NCBI GenBank assembly: GCA_020091685.1
Contig: CM034599.1
Coordinates: 3,069,641-3,133,640, forward strand
From: Lutjanus erythropterus
Lineage: Eukaryota; Chordata; Actinopteri; Lutjaniformes; Lutjanidae
Reading direction: 5' to 3'
DNA length: 64,000 nt
The notes below the pieces were generated by a model that did no database searches, was not told the origin of the DNA, and was given only the letters and a program-made list of their open reading frames with translations. Both the position numbers and the translations under genes were made by a program. Positions 1 through 10,290 of the stretch are shown here, one piece after another. Position 1 is the first letter of the stretch. Every line of letters starts with the position of its first letter.

Positions 1-580
1 CAGTGATCATTCAAACATGGTAACATTCAACTGCTTCAGAGAAAATGACTTTTTTTTTAGCAATGCTGGCAACAGCTATACACAGTGTCTACTCCTACAC
101 TAATTAATACATCTCTAATGTGCATCCCGACGTTTCAGAGAAGTTCACTTTTTTCCCCCCAGAATTTTATAATATATGAAGAAAATGTTGATTTCAGACC
201 AATCTTGCATTTCCTGCATTACGTTACCCACAAGCTAGCATGCTATATTGTTAGCCTCTGTGGCATCTAAACACTGACAGTTTTGCCATTGCCTAGCAGT
301 GGTGTTCTCACAACTTTAGGCAGCAAACCTTTGAAACATTACCATGTTAGCATTGTCTTGAGCATGTTCACAAGTTGTGCCCAACTACAGTCTGGTAGAG
401 CTGTTAGCACGGCTGAAGACGAGGTCGGCCCAAAGTGAAGCCCACAGGCACAAACCTGGCCTGCCATAATGTTAGATTTGGCCCACCAGATGTTTCCAGT
501 GAAAAAATAGAGAAAAAATTAAAATATATCTACAATATAAAGCACTGTTTATGCTGTCTAATTTTTGTAGAAGCATTAAA
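1..580. other. non-coding stretch, nothing recognised
   Basis: AT-rich sequence with only short chance reading frames and no splice-site-bounded open frame. I see no RNA gene or clear repeat until a teleost dispersed repeat begins near 580. Confidence 0.6.
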
Positions 581-1270
581 GGTCCAATGTGTAACATTTA
601 AAGAGGTTTATTGGCAGAATTAGTATGTTTTCATTAGTGTATAATCACCTGAAAATAAGACTTGTAATTATCACACCTTAAAGGTGTGATAATTACAAGT
701 CTTATTTTCAACTGTCTTGTGACCATGCAGCATTCATGATATTCTGTGTAACTATGACTCAATATGTTCCTATTCAACTAGTCTGTGAGCACATTCTGTT
801 TGTACGTGTAGCGAGGGTGAGGTTGGAGAAGAGTTCAGGTGACATACCAATACAGCTGCACGACTAGAGAGAGAACCCCACCTATCACCTGAGGGCTTGT
901 CGGGCGGCTCGTTGGAAGTACCATCTGGGTGCTCCTTCATCTCGCTGACAGCTCCTCAATGTGGCCAGGCAGGCTTCCACCCACTATCTGTGTGTGTAGT
1001 CATGTGACCACGCAGATAAACAACGCTTTTATGATTGTTCTGTGATACTATGACTCAATATATTCCTCCTCTCATACTCATGACAGGGTTTAATAATCTT
1101 GGCTGCTGTTCGTGAGCAGAAGGCCACATGAAATTGTCAAATCTGTGAGGATTTAGAGCGTGAGCGCAGTGTGGTAAATATATATATATCTCCACTATCA
1201 AGCCCTCAATCTGACAGCCAGGTGTTGGACTTGTTGGCAGGGTTACACCGCCATTTATCTTCACTTGTCA
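580..1270. repeat. fragments of a dispersed teleost repeat with internal duplication
   Basis: The segment begins with 'aaaggtccaatgtgtaac' and continues with 'tatgttttcattagtgtataatcacctgaaaataag' type sequence. I recognise this from memory as a very common fish repeat that ends in a 'gtccaatgtgtagga'-like motif. A stretch near 715-771 reappears, diverged, at about 1001-1071; both contain 'actatgactcaatat' followed by 'ttcct'. The family identity is from memory; the internal duplication is seen directly. Confidence 0.5.
650..710. repeat. perfect 30-bp inverted repeat (hairpin)
   Basis: Bases 650-679 and 681-710 are exact reverse complements, separated by the single base at 680. The 61-nt stretch would form an almost loop-free hairpin in DNA, or a stem in RNA. 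It lies within a dispersed fish repeat that normally carries only one of the arms, so it most likely arose by a local inverted duplication. Confidence 0.95.
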
Positions 1271-1443
1271 CACCGGTAGGCGAGTGTCCCTGGAAGCACC
1301 CCAAAGTAACATCATTTCAGTCTGGAACCTGATTGGATGAGACGTGTTTGAGTATGTAAATGAGAGAAAAACTCAACTGACACGAAGACGAGTTTGACAG
1401 TTTTTGTGTCTTTTCCTCATTACTCCACCTGTTGCTTTGTGTG

Positions 1444-1912
1444 CACTCTTAAAATAACAGTTCCAAAGGAATCCTTCCTGAAGAGCTAAGGTTCTATCTA
1501 GAACCATTCGCTTCTGAAGAACCCTTTTTTTGAAGATAGTGTTTGTTTAGGGTTGTTTGTAAAGCTGGCGGTTACATTAAGAACCACTTTCATCCAAAGA
1601 ACTCTTTTTGAAAGAAAGTGAACGTGTTCTAGATAAAATCCTTCAGACATAAAAAGGTTCTTAGTAGAACCCCTTGGGTGGATTCTTGTTAGCACAATGA
1701 GAAAGTAGAAAGGTCCTGGACAGAACAAGCAGAGAGGGTTCTGAGTGAAACCATTACACCATGGAAGGGAACGTCTTATAGGGGGTTCTGCGTGAAACCT
1801 TTCACGAAGGGTTCTAGGTATAAGCCTTTATATTGGGTTCTCAGTAAAACTCTGGAAGGGTTCCAAGTAGAACTTGGAACTTGAAAGACACAAGCTAAAG
1901 AACCCTTTTTGA
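1444..1912. repeat. GGTTCT/AGAACC palindromic repeat array A
   Basis: About 470 bp of degenerate repeats built on everted pairs of GGTTCT and AGAACC. A perfect 16-mer unit (GGTTCT, 4-nt spacer, AGAACC) lies at 1490-1505. The left edge 'cactcttaaaataa' matches the left edges of two further arrays at 25374 and 45214, so all three belong to one mobile family. The short open frames across it are not genes. Confidence 0.8.
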
Positions 1913-2006
1913 GTTTTGTAAGCACTTCTATCTTCAAGAGTGTGATGAAAACGGTATGTCAAGTTGAACAGGAAACACTGTCTGTCTACCTGCCTGCATG
2001 TCTCTG

Positions 2007-2092
2007 TGTGTGTGTGTGTTCATACAGTGTGTGTGTGTATGTGTGTATATGTACATACAGTATGTGTGTGTTCATACAGTGTGTGTGTGTGT
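2007..2092. repeat. TG-rich microsatellite with 'catacagt' interruptions
   Basis: TG dinucleotide runs are broken three times by a catacagt-type spacer, giving a small higher-order tandem repeat. The apparent cysteine/valine-rich reading frame is a product of the TG repeat. Confidence 0.9.
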
Positions 2093-2281
2093 AACTATAA
2101 GTAAGGCTGTATGAGGATAATGAACAGGTTTCTAGTATATATGTGGATTAAAGTGTGGAAGACTGAGTAAACAGACGGGACAAAGGCTCCCATTTACAGT
2201 AAACATGGACGAAGCTGCTACGCACACATTGTGTTTGCACGGGACAGACAGCACAATTACATTGAACCTCTCCCTTTTCAG

Positions 2282-2360
2282 GACAGGCCAGGTGAGCTTA
2301 CACAGAGGTGTCTGGATGTAGAGGAGGACAGAAGGCTGCTGCTGACATTGTCGTGGAAAT
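2282..2360 (+). CDS. possible internal exon of an unidentified gene
   Basis: A good acceptor (pyrimidine-rich 'cctctcccttttcag') precedes a 79-nt segment open in one frame, read as DRPGELTQRCLDVEED followed by RRLLLTLSWK. It ends at a plausible donor (aaat|GTGAGAGT). The peptide is leucine- and acid-rich, as expected of a helical protein, but I do not recognise it. A second, stronger-looking donor (ccag|GTGAGC at about 2292) would leave only a 10-nt exon. Because a 79-nt open frame is easily found by chance, this is a weak call. It ends in phase 1, which does not join directly to the candidate at 14470. Confidence 0.25.
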
Positions 2361-3597
2361 GTGAGAGTAAACCCTCAAAACCCATAAATTCTCATACACA
2401 TTTTTACTAAAATATATATCTGTACGTAACTCTGTTCAAAACTGCACAATCTTGTAACTGTAGGAGTTGTAGAAAGATAGATATATCTCACAATAATAGA
2501 GGTAAATACAAGGCTGCAGCCATACACCACTAAAAAAGATAAATGATACATTTCAATTAAAAAAGTGCATATTAATAAACATTTTTTTAGACATGGGAGA
2601 ATTAGCCAAAAGTTTTCATCTGTTGTCCCTGGCCAGATGTAAAGTTACTAACTTAAACACAATATAAAAATAAAGTTAAGACAGTTATCATGGTGTAAAG
2701 GCCTGTTAATTACAGTAAAAGCAGAGCAGAAACGTATAAGCAGAAAACAGACACGGGCAGTAATAAAAGTATAAATAAAACTTGTACATTTACTTTAAGT
2801 TAATTAGAAAAGATTAGTTGATTATTCAATATTCCTGTATGATTTTTTGACAATGATTGTTGACATACAATTTAATAGTTGTGGATAAAAACACCACAAA
2901 GCCTAAACTTCCTTCCCGTCATGTAAATTCCTGTCAAATTATTTTTAAAAACCTGTTCTTGAACCATTTGCATCACATGCACGGTTTTGATCTCTTTGCA
3001 AATGTAACACACTTGTGTTTTTACCCCAGCAGTCAGGATTACTGTAAGTCCATTAAATGACAGAAGGTTTTAACATGTTTTGCAAACAGAACTTGTTAGT
3101 TAGAAAACACAGTAAGACCACAGAATTTACCTATCCTGAGTCCAAATTTGATAACAATACCACAGAAAATAAATACTGACGTGTTTTTCTATTGGTATGT
3201 CTAAGTGTTTTTTTTTTTCTAAAAAGACGTTATGGTGCTTTTTTCACATCTTAAACAGGTGTTATGTTGGGAAAGCAGTTTATACAAAAAGCAACTGACA
3301 GCAAACAATTAAATTTACATAATTTCCCAGTTCTGGTTTTATATTATACATTTAAACATATGTTTATTTCCAGGATTTTATTGGCTACTCAAAGCACCAA
3401 TCATCAGCACAATTTATTCAGTTAGCTCTGTCTTTACACAAGACAAGATGGGCAGGAACTTCCTCTCAGCGTGGACTCTCATTGGCTGTTGTAGCCTGTG
3501 GACAGGACATGGCTGCTCCTATTGGCTCATGTGAGGCATCAATCAAAAGGTCAGAGTGCAGCCAGCTAATATGAAGTGATGCAGCAGCAGATTGTGG
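2361..3597. other. non-coding, AT-rich stretch
   Basis: No splice-bounded open frame, RNA gene or clear repeat was seen. The stretch runs up to the target-site duplication of the hAT element. Confidence 0.6.
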
Positions 3598-3605
3598 GTG
3601 TTTAC
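3598..3605. repeat. left 8-bp target-site duplication of the hAT element
   Basis: GTGTTTAC directly precedes the left terminal inverted repeat and is repeated exactly at 8466-8473. Its T at position 2 and A at position 7 fit the nTnnnnAn preference of Ac-type hAT elements. Confidence 0.95.
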
Positions 3606-3617
3606 CAGTGTTGTATA
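3606..3617. repeat. left terminal inverted repeat of the hAT element
   Basis: CAGTGTTGTATA; its exact reverse complement closes the element at 8454-8465. Similarity becomes patchy immediately inside these 12 bases. Confidence 0.95.
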
Positions 3618-3629
3618 AAGTACTGAACA

Positions 3630-3835
3630 ACCACACTCAAGTAAAAGTATCGGTAGCGCTCCAAAAAATGACTTTGGTAAAAGTCAAAGTCACTGACTGA
3701 AATGTTACTTGAGTGAAAGTCTTAAAGTATCTGAAATTTCTTGCACTTAAGTATTACAAGTACTGTTAAAATAAATGTACTCAAGTAATGTAATCAAAAG
3801 TACAAGTAAAAAGTAAATAACTAGCAAAGGCAGTC
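3630..3835. repeat. left subterminal repeat region of the hAT element
   Basis: Many short direct and inverted copies of AGTAAAAGT, CTTAAGTA and CTCAAGTAA crowd this stretch and resemble the ends of Tol2-like elements. By analogy with other hAT transposons they are likely transposase-binding sites (inference). Confidence 0.7.
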
Positions 3836-3890
3836 TGAAGCTTCTTTTTTTATTATGATACACTTGGTCAAGTACACTACTATAAATGTG

Positions 3891-4184
3891 GGTAACACTT
3901 AACACTTAACACTAGTATAGGGTTCATATGTATAGGGTTCATATGTTGGTCACTAATACATGCCTAATTGCTGTCTGCATAAGTGACATATGACATGTGT
4001 TAAGGGCCAACTAGGGCCTTATGATTATCAATAATAAAAGCCTTATTGGTAGCGAACAAGAAATTTGTGAATTCACGCCTAACAAATGACTTATTTTGCA
4101 TAACACATGTCTTATTAGTCACTTATACAGTGAGTTAGGTATGTGTTAGTGGCCAACATGTGAACACTAAAATAAAGTGTTACC
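3891..4184. mobile_element. MITE (GGTAACACTT family) nested in the hAT element
   Basis: A 294-bp element with long imperfect inverted arms. It starts GGTAACACTT and ends AAGTGTTACC, and the arms continue to match for roughly 100 bp; 'gacatgtgttaagg' on the left pairs with 'cataacacatgtc' on the right. Flanks TAAATGTG and GAAATGAG match at 6 of 8 positions, suggesting a decayed 8-bp target duplication. It has no coding capacity. It must be younger than the host hAT copy. Confidence 0.85.
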
Positions 4185-4189
4185 GAAAT

Positions 4190-4720
4190 GAGGAACACAC
4201 CCACAATGGCAGGCAAAAACGTAGACCAGTTTGGACCAGTGTAAACCATTTCTCAAATGTCAGTGCAGAACATGAGGCGAATCACACCATTAATAGAAAG
4301 ATGGCAAGAACAGTGCAGCTTTTTTCCCCTTCTACAAACATGACCAATGGCATGACATCAATACAAGTCAAATAGGGAGAAAACTGAAGCTCATCTGGCT
4401 CGTGAAGAGAGAGTCCAGTCTGAAAGCCCCTTTTGTAAACCTTTTAAAAATAAAAAATAAAAAGTCAGCATTGAAAGTGAGGCGAATCACCAAGCAAGAA
4501 AAAGCGCTACCATTACTGCACTTCACAAAACTAGGAGGTACACACAACCGATTGGCATTTAAACAAAACAAAAAACAAATTGGCAGAAGAGAGTGTCAGT
4601 TTGAAACCCCCTGTAAACCCTTAAAAAGTGCTGTAAATGAGGTGCACATCACACCACAGAAAACACAGTTGCTACACTTATTGCACTTTTGGGCCTAAAT
4701 CTTAACATTTTACATAGAAC
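4190..4720. repeat. three imperfect ~200-bp tandem units at the 3' end of the transposase gene
   Basis: The motif 'gaggcgaatcac' occurs at about 4274 and 4480, with a variant (gaggtgcacatcac) near 4639. The motif 'gaaagccccttttgtaaaccttttaaaaa' near 4420 recurs as 'gaaaccccctgtaaacccttaaaaa' near 4601. These lie between the nested MITE and the transposase stop, so they would be 3' untranslated sequence. The open frames seen here on both strands appear to be by-products. Confidence 0.6.
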
Positions 4721-4849
4721 CCACAGCTTTCCTCTTTTGCAAAGTCAAGCCCCTCATCCCATCCCCCACACACCTTTGCCCTTGGCCTTTACTTTTCTCC
4801 CTCTCAACTTGAACCTTCTCTGAGGGCATCCTTGCACATAACCCCATGA

Positions 4850-7800
4850 TCACTTGAAACTGTAAAACTTTTTGTTCATCTTCAAAAGCAGCTGGCTTTC
4901 AAAATGCCTAGAATTTAGCCGTACTCTTCGTGGGCTGAAAACAAGACCTGCTATGCTGAACAGCCTTTCACATGCTGCCGACGCTGGGAGGGGCGTGTTG
5001 AGTTTGACAGACAACTTGCAGACAGAAGGAAAGGACTTCAGCAGGTCCATGTGATCAGCTGAGCAGGACAGGTAGGCATCAAATTGCTTGACGCCATCTT
5101 GGGTCTTCGATGCTTGCAGAGAAGAGAAGAAGTCATCCTCGTCTGATGAACTCGACCTGGTCACATCACCTGGCTGCATGGAGGGATCCTCGATATGCTG
5201 CTTGATGTAATCAATTCCTGAAATATAAAAACAAAGAAGGGTTATAGCCAGGGATATAAAATCAACTTCTCATCACTAGCCAAATTTAACTCGTAGATGT
5301 TAATTGTACTAGTCAGACATACACTCACTACCAGTGAAAGTGGCTACTAAGCTTCATTTTCTACCAGCCAAACTGAATTTTCACCAGAATTTGGCCGGCC
5401 GGCAGGTGGTGTTTACAGCCATGGTTATAAGACTTAATGATGCAACTACCATGTCATCTCTGCCTAAAGAAGTGAAACATTAAAGGATTTGATTCTCTCC
5501 CCTTCACCTTCTTTCAATGTTCCTTTTCATGCACCAACCAATATGCAAACCCAATATGTTGATACTAAGAGTCAAGGCACAGACAAACTTAAGTACAGTA
5601 TATGCATGCCTTACCCATTTTAATGGTAGCATCATCCTTTGTCCATGTTGTCCGGAATTTGGGAAGAAGAATTGCAGCTGCAACCAGCTCGGCATCCATG
5701 AACATGTGCCCGAAGCGGTTCTGAATTCCAGACTGTAAAGCATCAACAAGAGGCTTGCAGTACTTCAGCTGCAACTTCACCTTGTCGAGTTTCACCTGTA
5801 GCAGGTGAATTGTAGGAAGCAGCCACCCCATTTGTGCGTTGGTTTCTGCTTGCAATATGTTGGTTGCCTGGGCGACAGGGCTCATTACAGCAGCATATTC
5901 AGTGAGAAATGCGAGTTCGGCTGGGTTCAACCTGCACACACACACACACACACAATTATGCATGATAGAAAATGAAAAGCGTCTGTGATGCATTAACCCT
6001 CTATTATATGCAGCAGTTATTCCCCTTTATTTTATTATTTTTAAATCTTAGGCCTACTTACATTGGGACCTTCAGGTCAGTGGCAATGGCCCTCAACGCT
6101 CCTTCTCCCTTCTCCTTAGAAATCCTGAGCAGGCGTTCCACGGCCATGAGCAAGGAATTCCACCTCGTTTTATTTGGTCTTAGAAGCTGAAGGGAACAGA
6201 CATCTTCAATCATCTCAGCTGCAAGTGTGGATCTTCCACATTTGTTCCATAGGCCATAACACTTGCCAAATGTTGCATGGTGCAGCTTCTTGTATGCGTC
6301 GCTGGAGGTTGCAGTAGAGGAATCTTCACTAGCGATTAGATTTAGGAGATGGCAAGCACAGCGTTGGTGTCTCGGTAGCTGAAATTCGAACCCATCATCT
6401 TCATTCAGAAGAGCTGCTGTGTCGATGTACTCCACATCTTCCTCCTCATCTGCTCCATCTCCTTCCTCTTCAGACTGTGCAGACTCTTCAGCAACTTCTT
6501 CATTGTTGTTTTCATCTTCCCCAAACACCCGAAAGGCCTTCAGAAAATTTGAACCGCTGTCAGTGGTTGTTCGCACTATCTTGCCTCTAATATCAAATTC
6601 TGCATGAATGTCATGCAAAGCATTGGCCAATCGGTCGAAGGTGTGGGATCCTCTCAGCTGCCGGCACGCCAAGGCTGCTGAACATCGCTCAAGATTCTCC
6701 GGGTCAATCCAGTGTGCCGTAACGCCAATAAACCCTCGCCTTCTGACCGACCAACAGTCAGTTGTAGTAGCAACGTATTCGACCCCCTTCATTGCCTCAG
6801 TCAGAGCTGCTTTCATTTTGTTGAAGCCATCTTCAATCTTGGAGGCGAGAGTCACCCGGGACATCATTTTGGCATTAGGGACGAGGTCACTGACGAATTC
6901 TCTGAAGGGTTCCTGCTCAACTATCGAGAAAGGCCGAAGCCCATGTACAACATACTTCACAATGGCCTTGTCAACGGTCTTCTGAGGGGTCATGGACACG
7001 GTCTGCGTTAATGTGGTCTGCTTGCTGCTGGGGGTGGGTGGTCCACTGGCCCTTTTTCGTTTTGCTGTGGTCAACTCAATGTATTTTTGAAGATGGTGTG
7101 GATGCTTTCTCTGAAACAGACAAGAAAATGAAATTAAATCATTTGTCAACACCCACAAACGAATTGCCTCACCCACAGCTATACAAAGACTGCTTCAACA
7201 CTTTTAATTGGGTACAGAAATGGGGGGGGATACATTAAGTCAAGTACCTATAATGATAAATTTGGTATTGGACACACTGCAATAATAGTAGGCCTAATAT
7301 GTTATTATAACTTGATTCAGTAATGGCATTAAAGTTTAAAATAAATAAATCAGTCATAGTATTATTTTGTTTAAAATTACTGTCTGGCAGTACAATTGAG
7401 ATAATTGAGACGGTATAAGTCGTTTGACGCACCTGGGATTTACCACGAAAGTTTGACTATTTGAATGTTCAATACTCAAAATTCAAACGGGAGTAGATTG
7501 CTATGTGTCACACATTAGCTAGCTGATAGCATACCAGTATCCACTGAAATTCGACAGTAGCTTGTGTAGCAATTCGAAAAGACTGCAAGGCTATGGCACC
7601 AAGACAGCAGAAGCACAAAGTGTGCTTCAAAATTTAAAAAGTAGTACATGTAAATGTTTTGTTTTTAACACACATGCCTTTCGCTTATTAGTTTCACGTG
7701 GCCATCATCTTCCTTCCCTAGACCCAAAAGGCTAAAGCCTGCTACAGCCATGTGAAAACGAAACACTGCCGCACACAAAATTAATTTCTTCAGGTTATGC

Positions 7801-8103
7801 TCAGAATTCCACATAAGTCCATGTAATGCCCATCATATAGACTACATAAACTTCATAAAACACACTTACCTCAATATGTTTCTTCAGGTTGGACGGAGAG
7901 TTCCTGTATGACAGGATCTCCACATTTCTTGGAAGGCATAGCAGGCACTTCATCCGGTAGGACGAATCCTTGACATCGGCATATGAAAACATAGTGTTCA
8001 AATAAGGCCACGGGTGCTCGTCGGGTTGTGGTTCCCCTTCATTTGTCGAACTAGTAGTACTGCTAGTCGACGCAATCGCTGTCTCTGGCGTCTCCTCTTC
8101 CAT
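4850..8103 (-). CDS. hAT-family transposase with N-terminal BED zinc finger, four exons, intact
   Basis: Transposase for the enclosing hAT element; it would cut and paste the element in the nucleus. The exons on the minus strand are 8103-7870, 7110-6062, 5931-5615 and 5217-4850. All introns are GT-AG, and the total of 1968 nt gives 655 codons plus TGA with no internal stop. The start ATG has A at -3 and G at +4. Residues 31-84 form a BED finger (C53-x2-C56, H76-x4-H81) split by intron 1. KRKR at 95-98 may be a nuclear signal. Catalytic-type residues are D196 (TTTDCW), D262 (TTTDSGSNF) and E617 (ACERLFS). The CACH at 329-332, TRW at 393-395 and the C-terminal hAT dimerisation domain (about 580-650) are as expected. 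Residues 276-317 are strongly acidic. Length is typical of the family. It resembles ZBED-type proteins, but the intact element ends favour a transposon over a domesticated gene. Confidence 0.95.
5935..5954. repeat. (CA)n microsatellite at the intron 2 acceptor of the transposase gene
   Basis: In the sense (minus) strand this is a TG run that ends at the GCAG acceptor of exon 3 (exon starts at 5931), so it replaces the usual pyrimidine tract. Confidence 0.85.
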
Positions 8104-8299
8104 TATAGGGCTTAAAAGTGCTGTTGATTGAGAGACTTGCAGATGTAGCTAATTGGTAGCCATACTCTAAGCAACAAGCCCAGGGCATGTCCTAACTTCG
8201 CTGCAGTCAGTCAGCAAGGGTGGGGCGGAGCTAAAACGCTGTTTCCTTTTCTTTCTTTCTTTGTTTTGTTTCTTTTTTTGTAACGAGTAACGAAATGGA

Positions 8300-8450
8300 A
8301 CTTTGAAAATATATCGGAGTAAAAGTATGCAATTAAGCTCGGAAATATAGTGAAGTAAAAGTGAAAGTTGTCAAAAAAAATTCAACTCCTGAAAAGTACA
8401 AAGTATCCCAAAATATACTTAAGTACAGTAGTGAAGTATTTTTACTTCGT
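8300..8450. repeat. right subterminal repeat region of the hAT element
   Basis: Repeated AAGTA, AGTAAAAGT, ACTTAAGTAC and GTGAAGTA motifs mirror those at the left end. The transposase promoter must also lie in the roughly 360 bp between 8104 and the terminus, but I cannot identify a TATA box with confidence. Confidence 0.7.
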
Positions 8451-8453
8451 TAC

Positions 8454-8465
8454 TATACAACACTG
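8454..8465. repeat. right terminal inverted repeat of the hAT element
   Basis: TATACAACACTG, the exact reverse complement of 3606-3617, followed directly by the GTGTTTAC target duplication. Confidence 0.95.
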
Positions 8466-8473
8466 GTGTTTAC
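8466..8473. repeat. right 8-bp target-site duplication of the hAT element
   Basis: GTGTTTAC, identical to 3598-3605. Confidence 0.95.
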
Positions 8474-10270
8474 TGATGTAAATGTGCTTTTTAGACTAAA
8501 TGTTTCATTTGATTGGAGTGACTGGATCCTTCAATCTAAGAAGCCAGTTGGAGTTTTATCGATCAGTGGAGAAATGAGGCTTCATGGGTGAGTGGCCTGG
8601 ATTTTTGCAATTGTTTGCTTGTTGATGATGTTCATTGTACCTTATGTTTTGATTGGATCTTGAAATTTTTTGCATCAATCAAACCACAAGAATCTCAGCC
8701 TTGCAAAGATATGGTGTATGAGTTCCCTCCTTAAAAATAGGAGCAGGTTAGGAGTAGGAGGAGGTTTTGAAGCTGATTTTCATTGTGGCACTAATAAGGA
8801 AGAAGAAACGGTTAAGATGGCAGATCAACAATTCACCAGAACACAGGTCAAAAACATGCTAAAAACAAAACAAGCAAACAGACCAAACTGTTTAATTATT
8901 GAAGATGTATGAACCATTTCTTTAACAGTTAAGAAAGTAACTCCTTGTTTCAATGGCCGTGTTTACATGCACACTAGTTTTCCACAAATATTCAGAAAAT
9001 TCTGAATTTGATAAAGGTTTTCAACACACAGCCTCTTGTGGTCAGAGAGAGAAACACGCCCACTTTTAGACATCATTTTAAACATTTGATGTCGCAATCA
9101 AGCAGGTGGTTAAATGACTGAAAGAGGAAGGCTGTGTTCACATTGTCAAACAAGTCCACTACCATTGGAAAAGTCTGAAAAAATACTATTTTGAAGGGAA
9201 GAAGGGTTTGTAATCAGGGTGTGTACAGCTGCATGTAAACAGAAATATTCTGAGAATATTCACTTTTATTAGCCATGAAAACAGTGCAGTAGAATATGGT
9301 CTTTTTCAGAATAAGGGCAAAAACTGGAATATTGTGTGCATGTAAATGTTGTCATTGATCCAGTAAACTGCCGCAGTGTGTTCTGTATTTTCATCCAAAC
9401 TAAAAGGAAAAACACAGGTTAAACATCTTTTTTCATGATTAAATCTAACACCGAAATAAAAAGACTGAGCTATATGTATGAATTTTAGCTTAAAACATTC
9501 ATAAAATAACTAAAATTATCATCAGAATGTGCAAAATATTATATCAAAGATGTCTGTGTTTTTTTGTTGCAGAGATATCGACTGAAGTTAGCATGCTAAC
9601 CACCGAGCCGCCACCCGTCCTGTGCTGTAATACCACTTTGTAACTCAAGAGGCGACAGTGAGTCTGTAGAGTCCAGTCTGCCTTCAGTCCAACATGAGAG
9701 GATGAAGAAGTAGCGCTGCTCCAACAGCAAGAAACCACAACAGAAGCAAAATGAGAGTTAACAGTAATAAAGAGATGAAGTTTCTTCTAGACTGGTAAGG
9801 AAACAGATGTTTGCTAAGTTAGCTGTCTGTTGGGAAAATTTATGCTAAGCTAACTGGCTGCAGGCTGTAGCTTCATATTTTCCTGCACAGGCGTGAGAAT
9901 GGTGTTGAACTTTTCATCTAACTCATCAAGACGGCGAATGAGCATATAACTCCAATTTTCCAGAATAGCTAGACTTCTACTCCGCTCCATCCAGGCTCTT
10001 ATTGGTTGGAGTAGATAGATTAAGAAACAAAAATACAATTTGCCCAGGATGCATTTTATTGGCCATTTATACCACCGCACTATTTTTTTACCTCATGTCC
10101 TCCACTTTCCTCAGTTCAAGACTCCAGTCTGCCAAACGGCGAGTGAATACAACCTGTGTCACTGCTTGTTCTCTGGCACTCGGATGTGAATCGGCCAAAG
10201 AAGACACTATAGAGGTTGAGGTAAGTGTGGCCTCGATATGAAAACAGTCACGCTGAAACCTGAGCCGAAG

Positions 10271-10290
10271 ACACACACACACACACACAC
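10271..10290. repeat. (AC)10 microsatellite
   Basis: Ten uninterrupted AC units. Confidence 0.95.

Larger units (their letters stand above)
3606..8465 (-). mobile_element. complete autonomous hAT (Ac-like) DNA transposon, 4860 bp
   Basis: The element is bounded by 12-bp perfect terminal inverted repeats (CAGTGTTGTATA at 3606-3617 and its complement at 8454-8465). A perfect 8-bp target duplication lies outside them. It carries one transposase gene on the minus strand with intact reading frame and splice sites, so it could be autonomous. The subterminal regions are rich in short repeated motifs such as AAGTACTT, AGTAAAAGT and TACTTAAGTA, which in hAT elements typically bind transposase. A younger MITE is inserted at 3891-4184. 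The identical target duplication and open frame suggest a fairly recent insertion. Confidence 0.96.

Noticed and set aside
4850-8103. Domesticated ZBED host gene
   Set aside because: Intact TIRs and a perfect target duplication around the gene show it is still part of a transposon.
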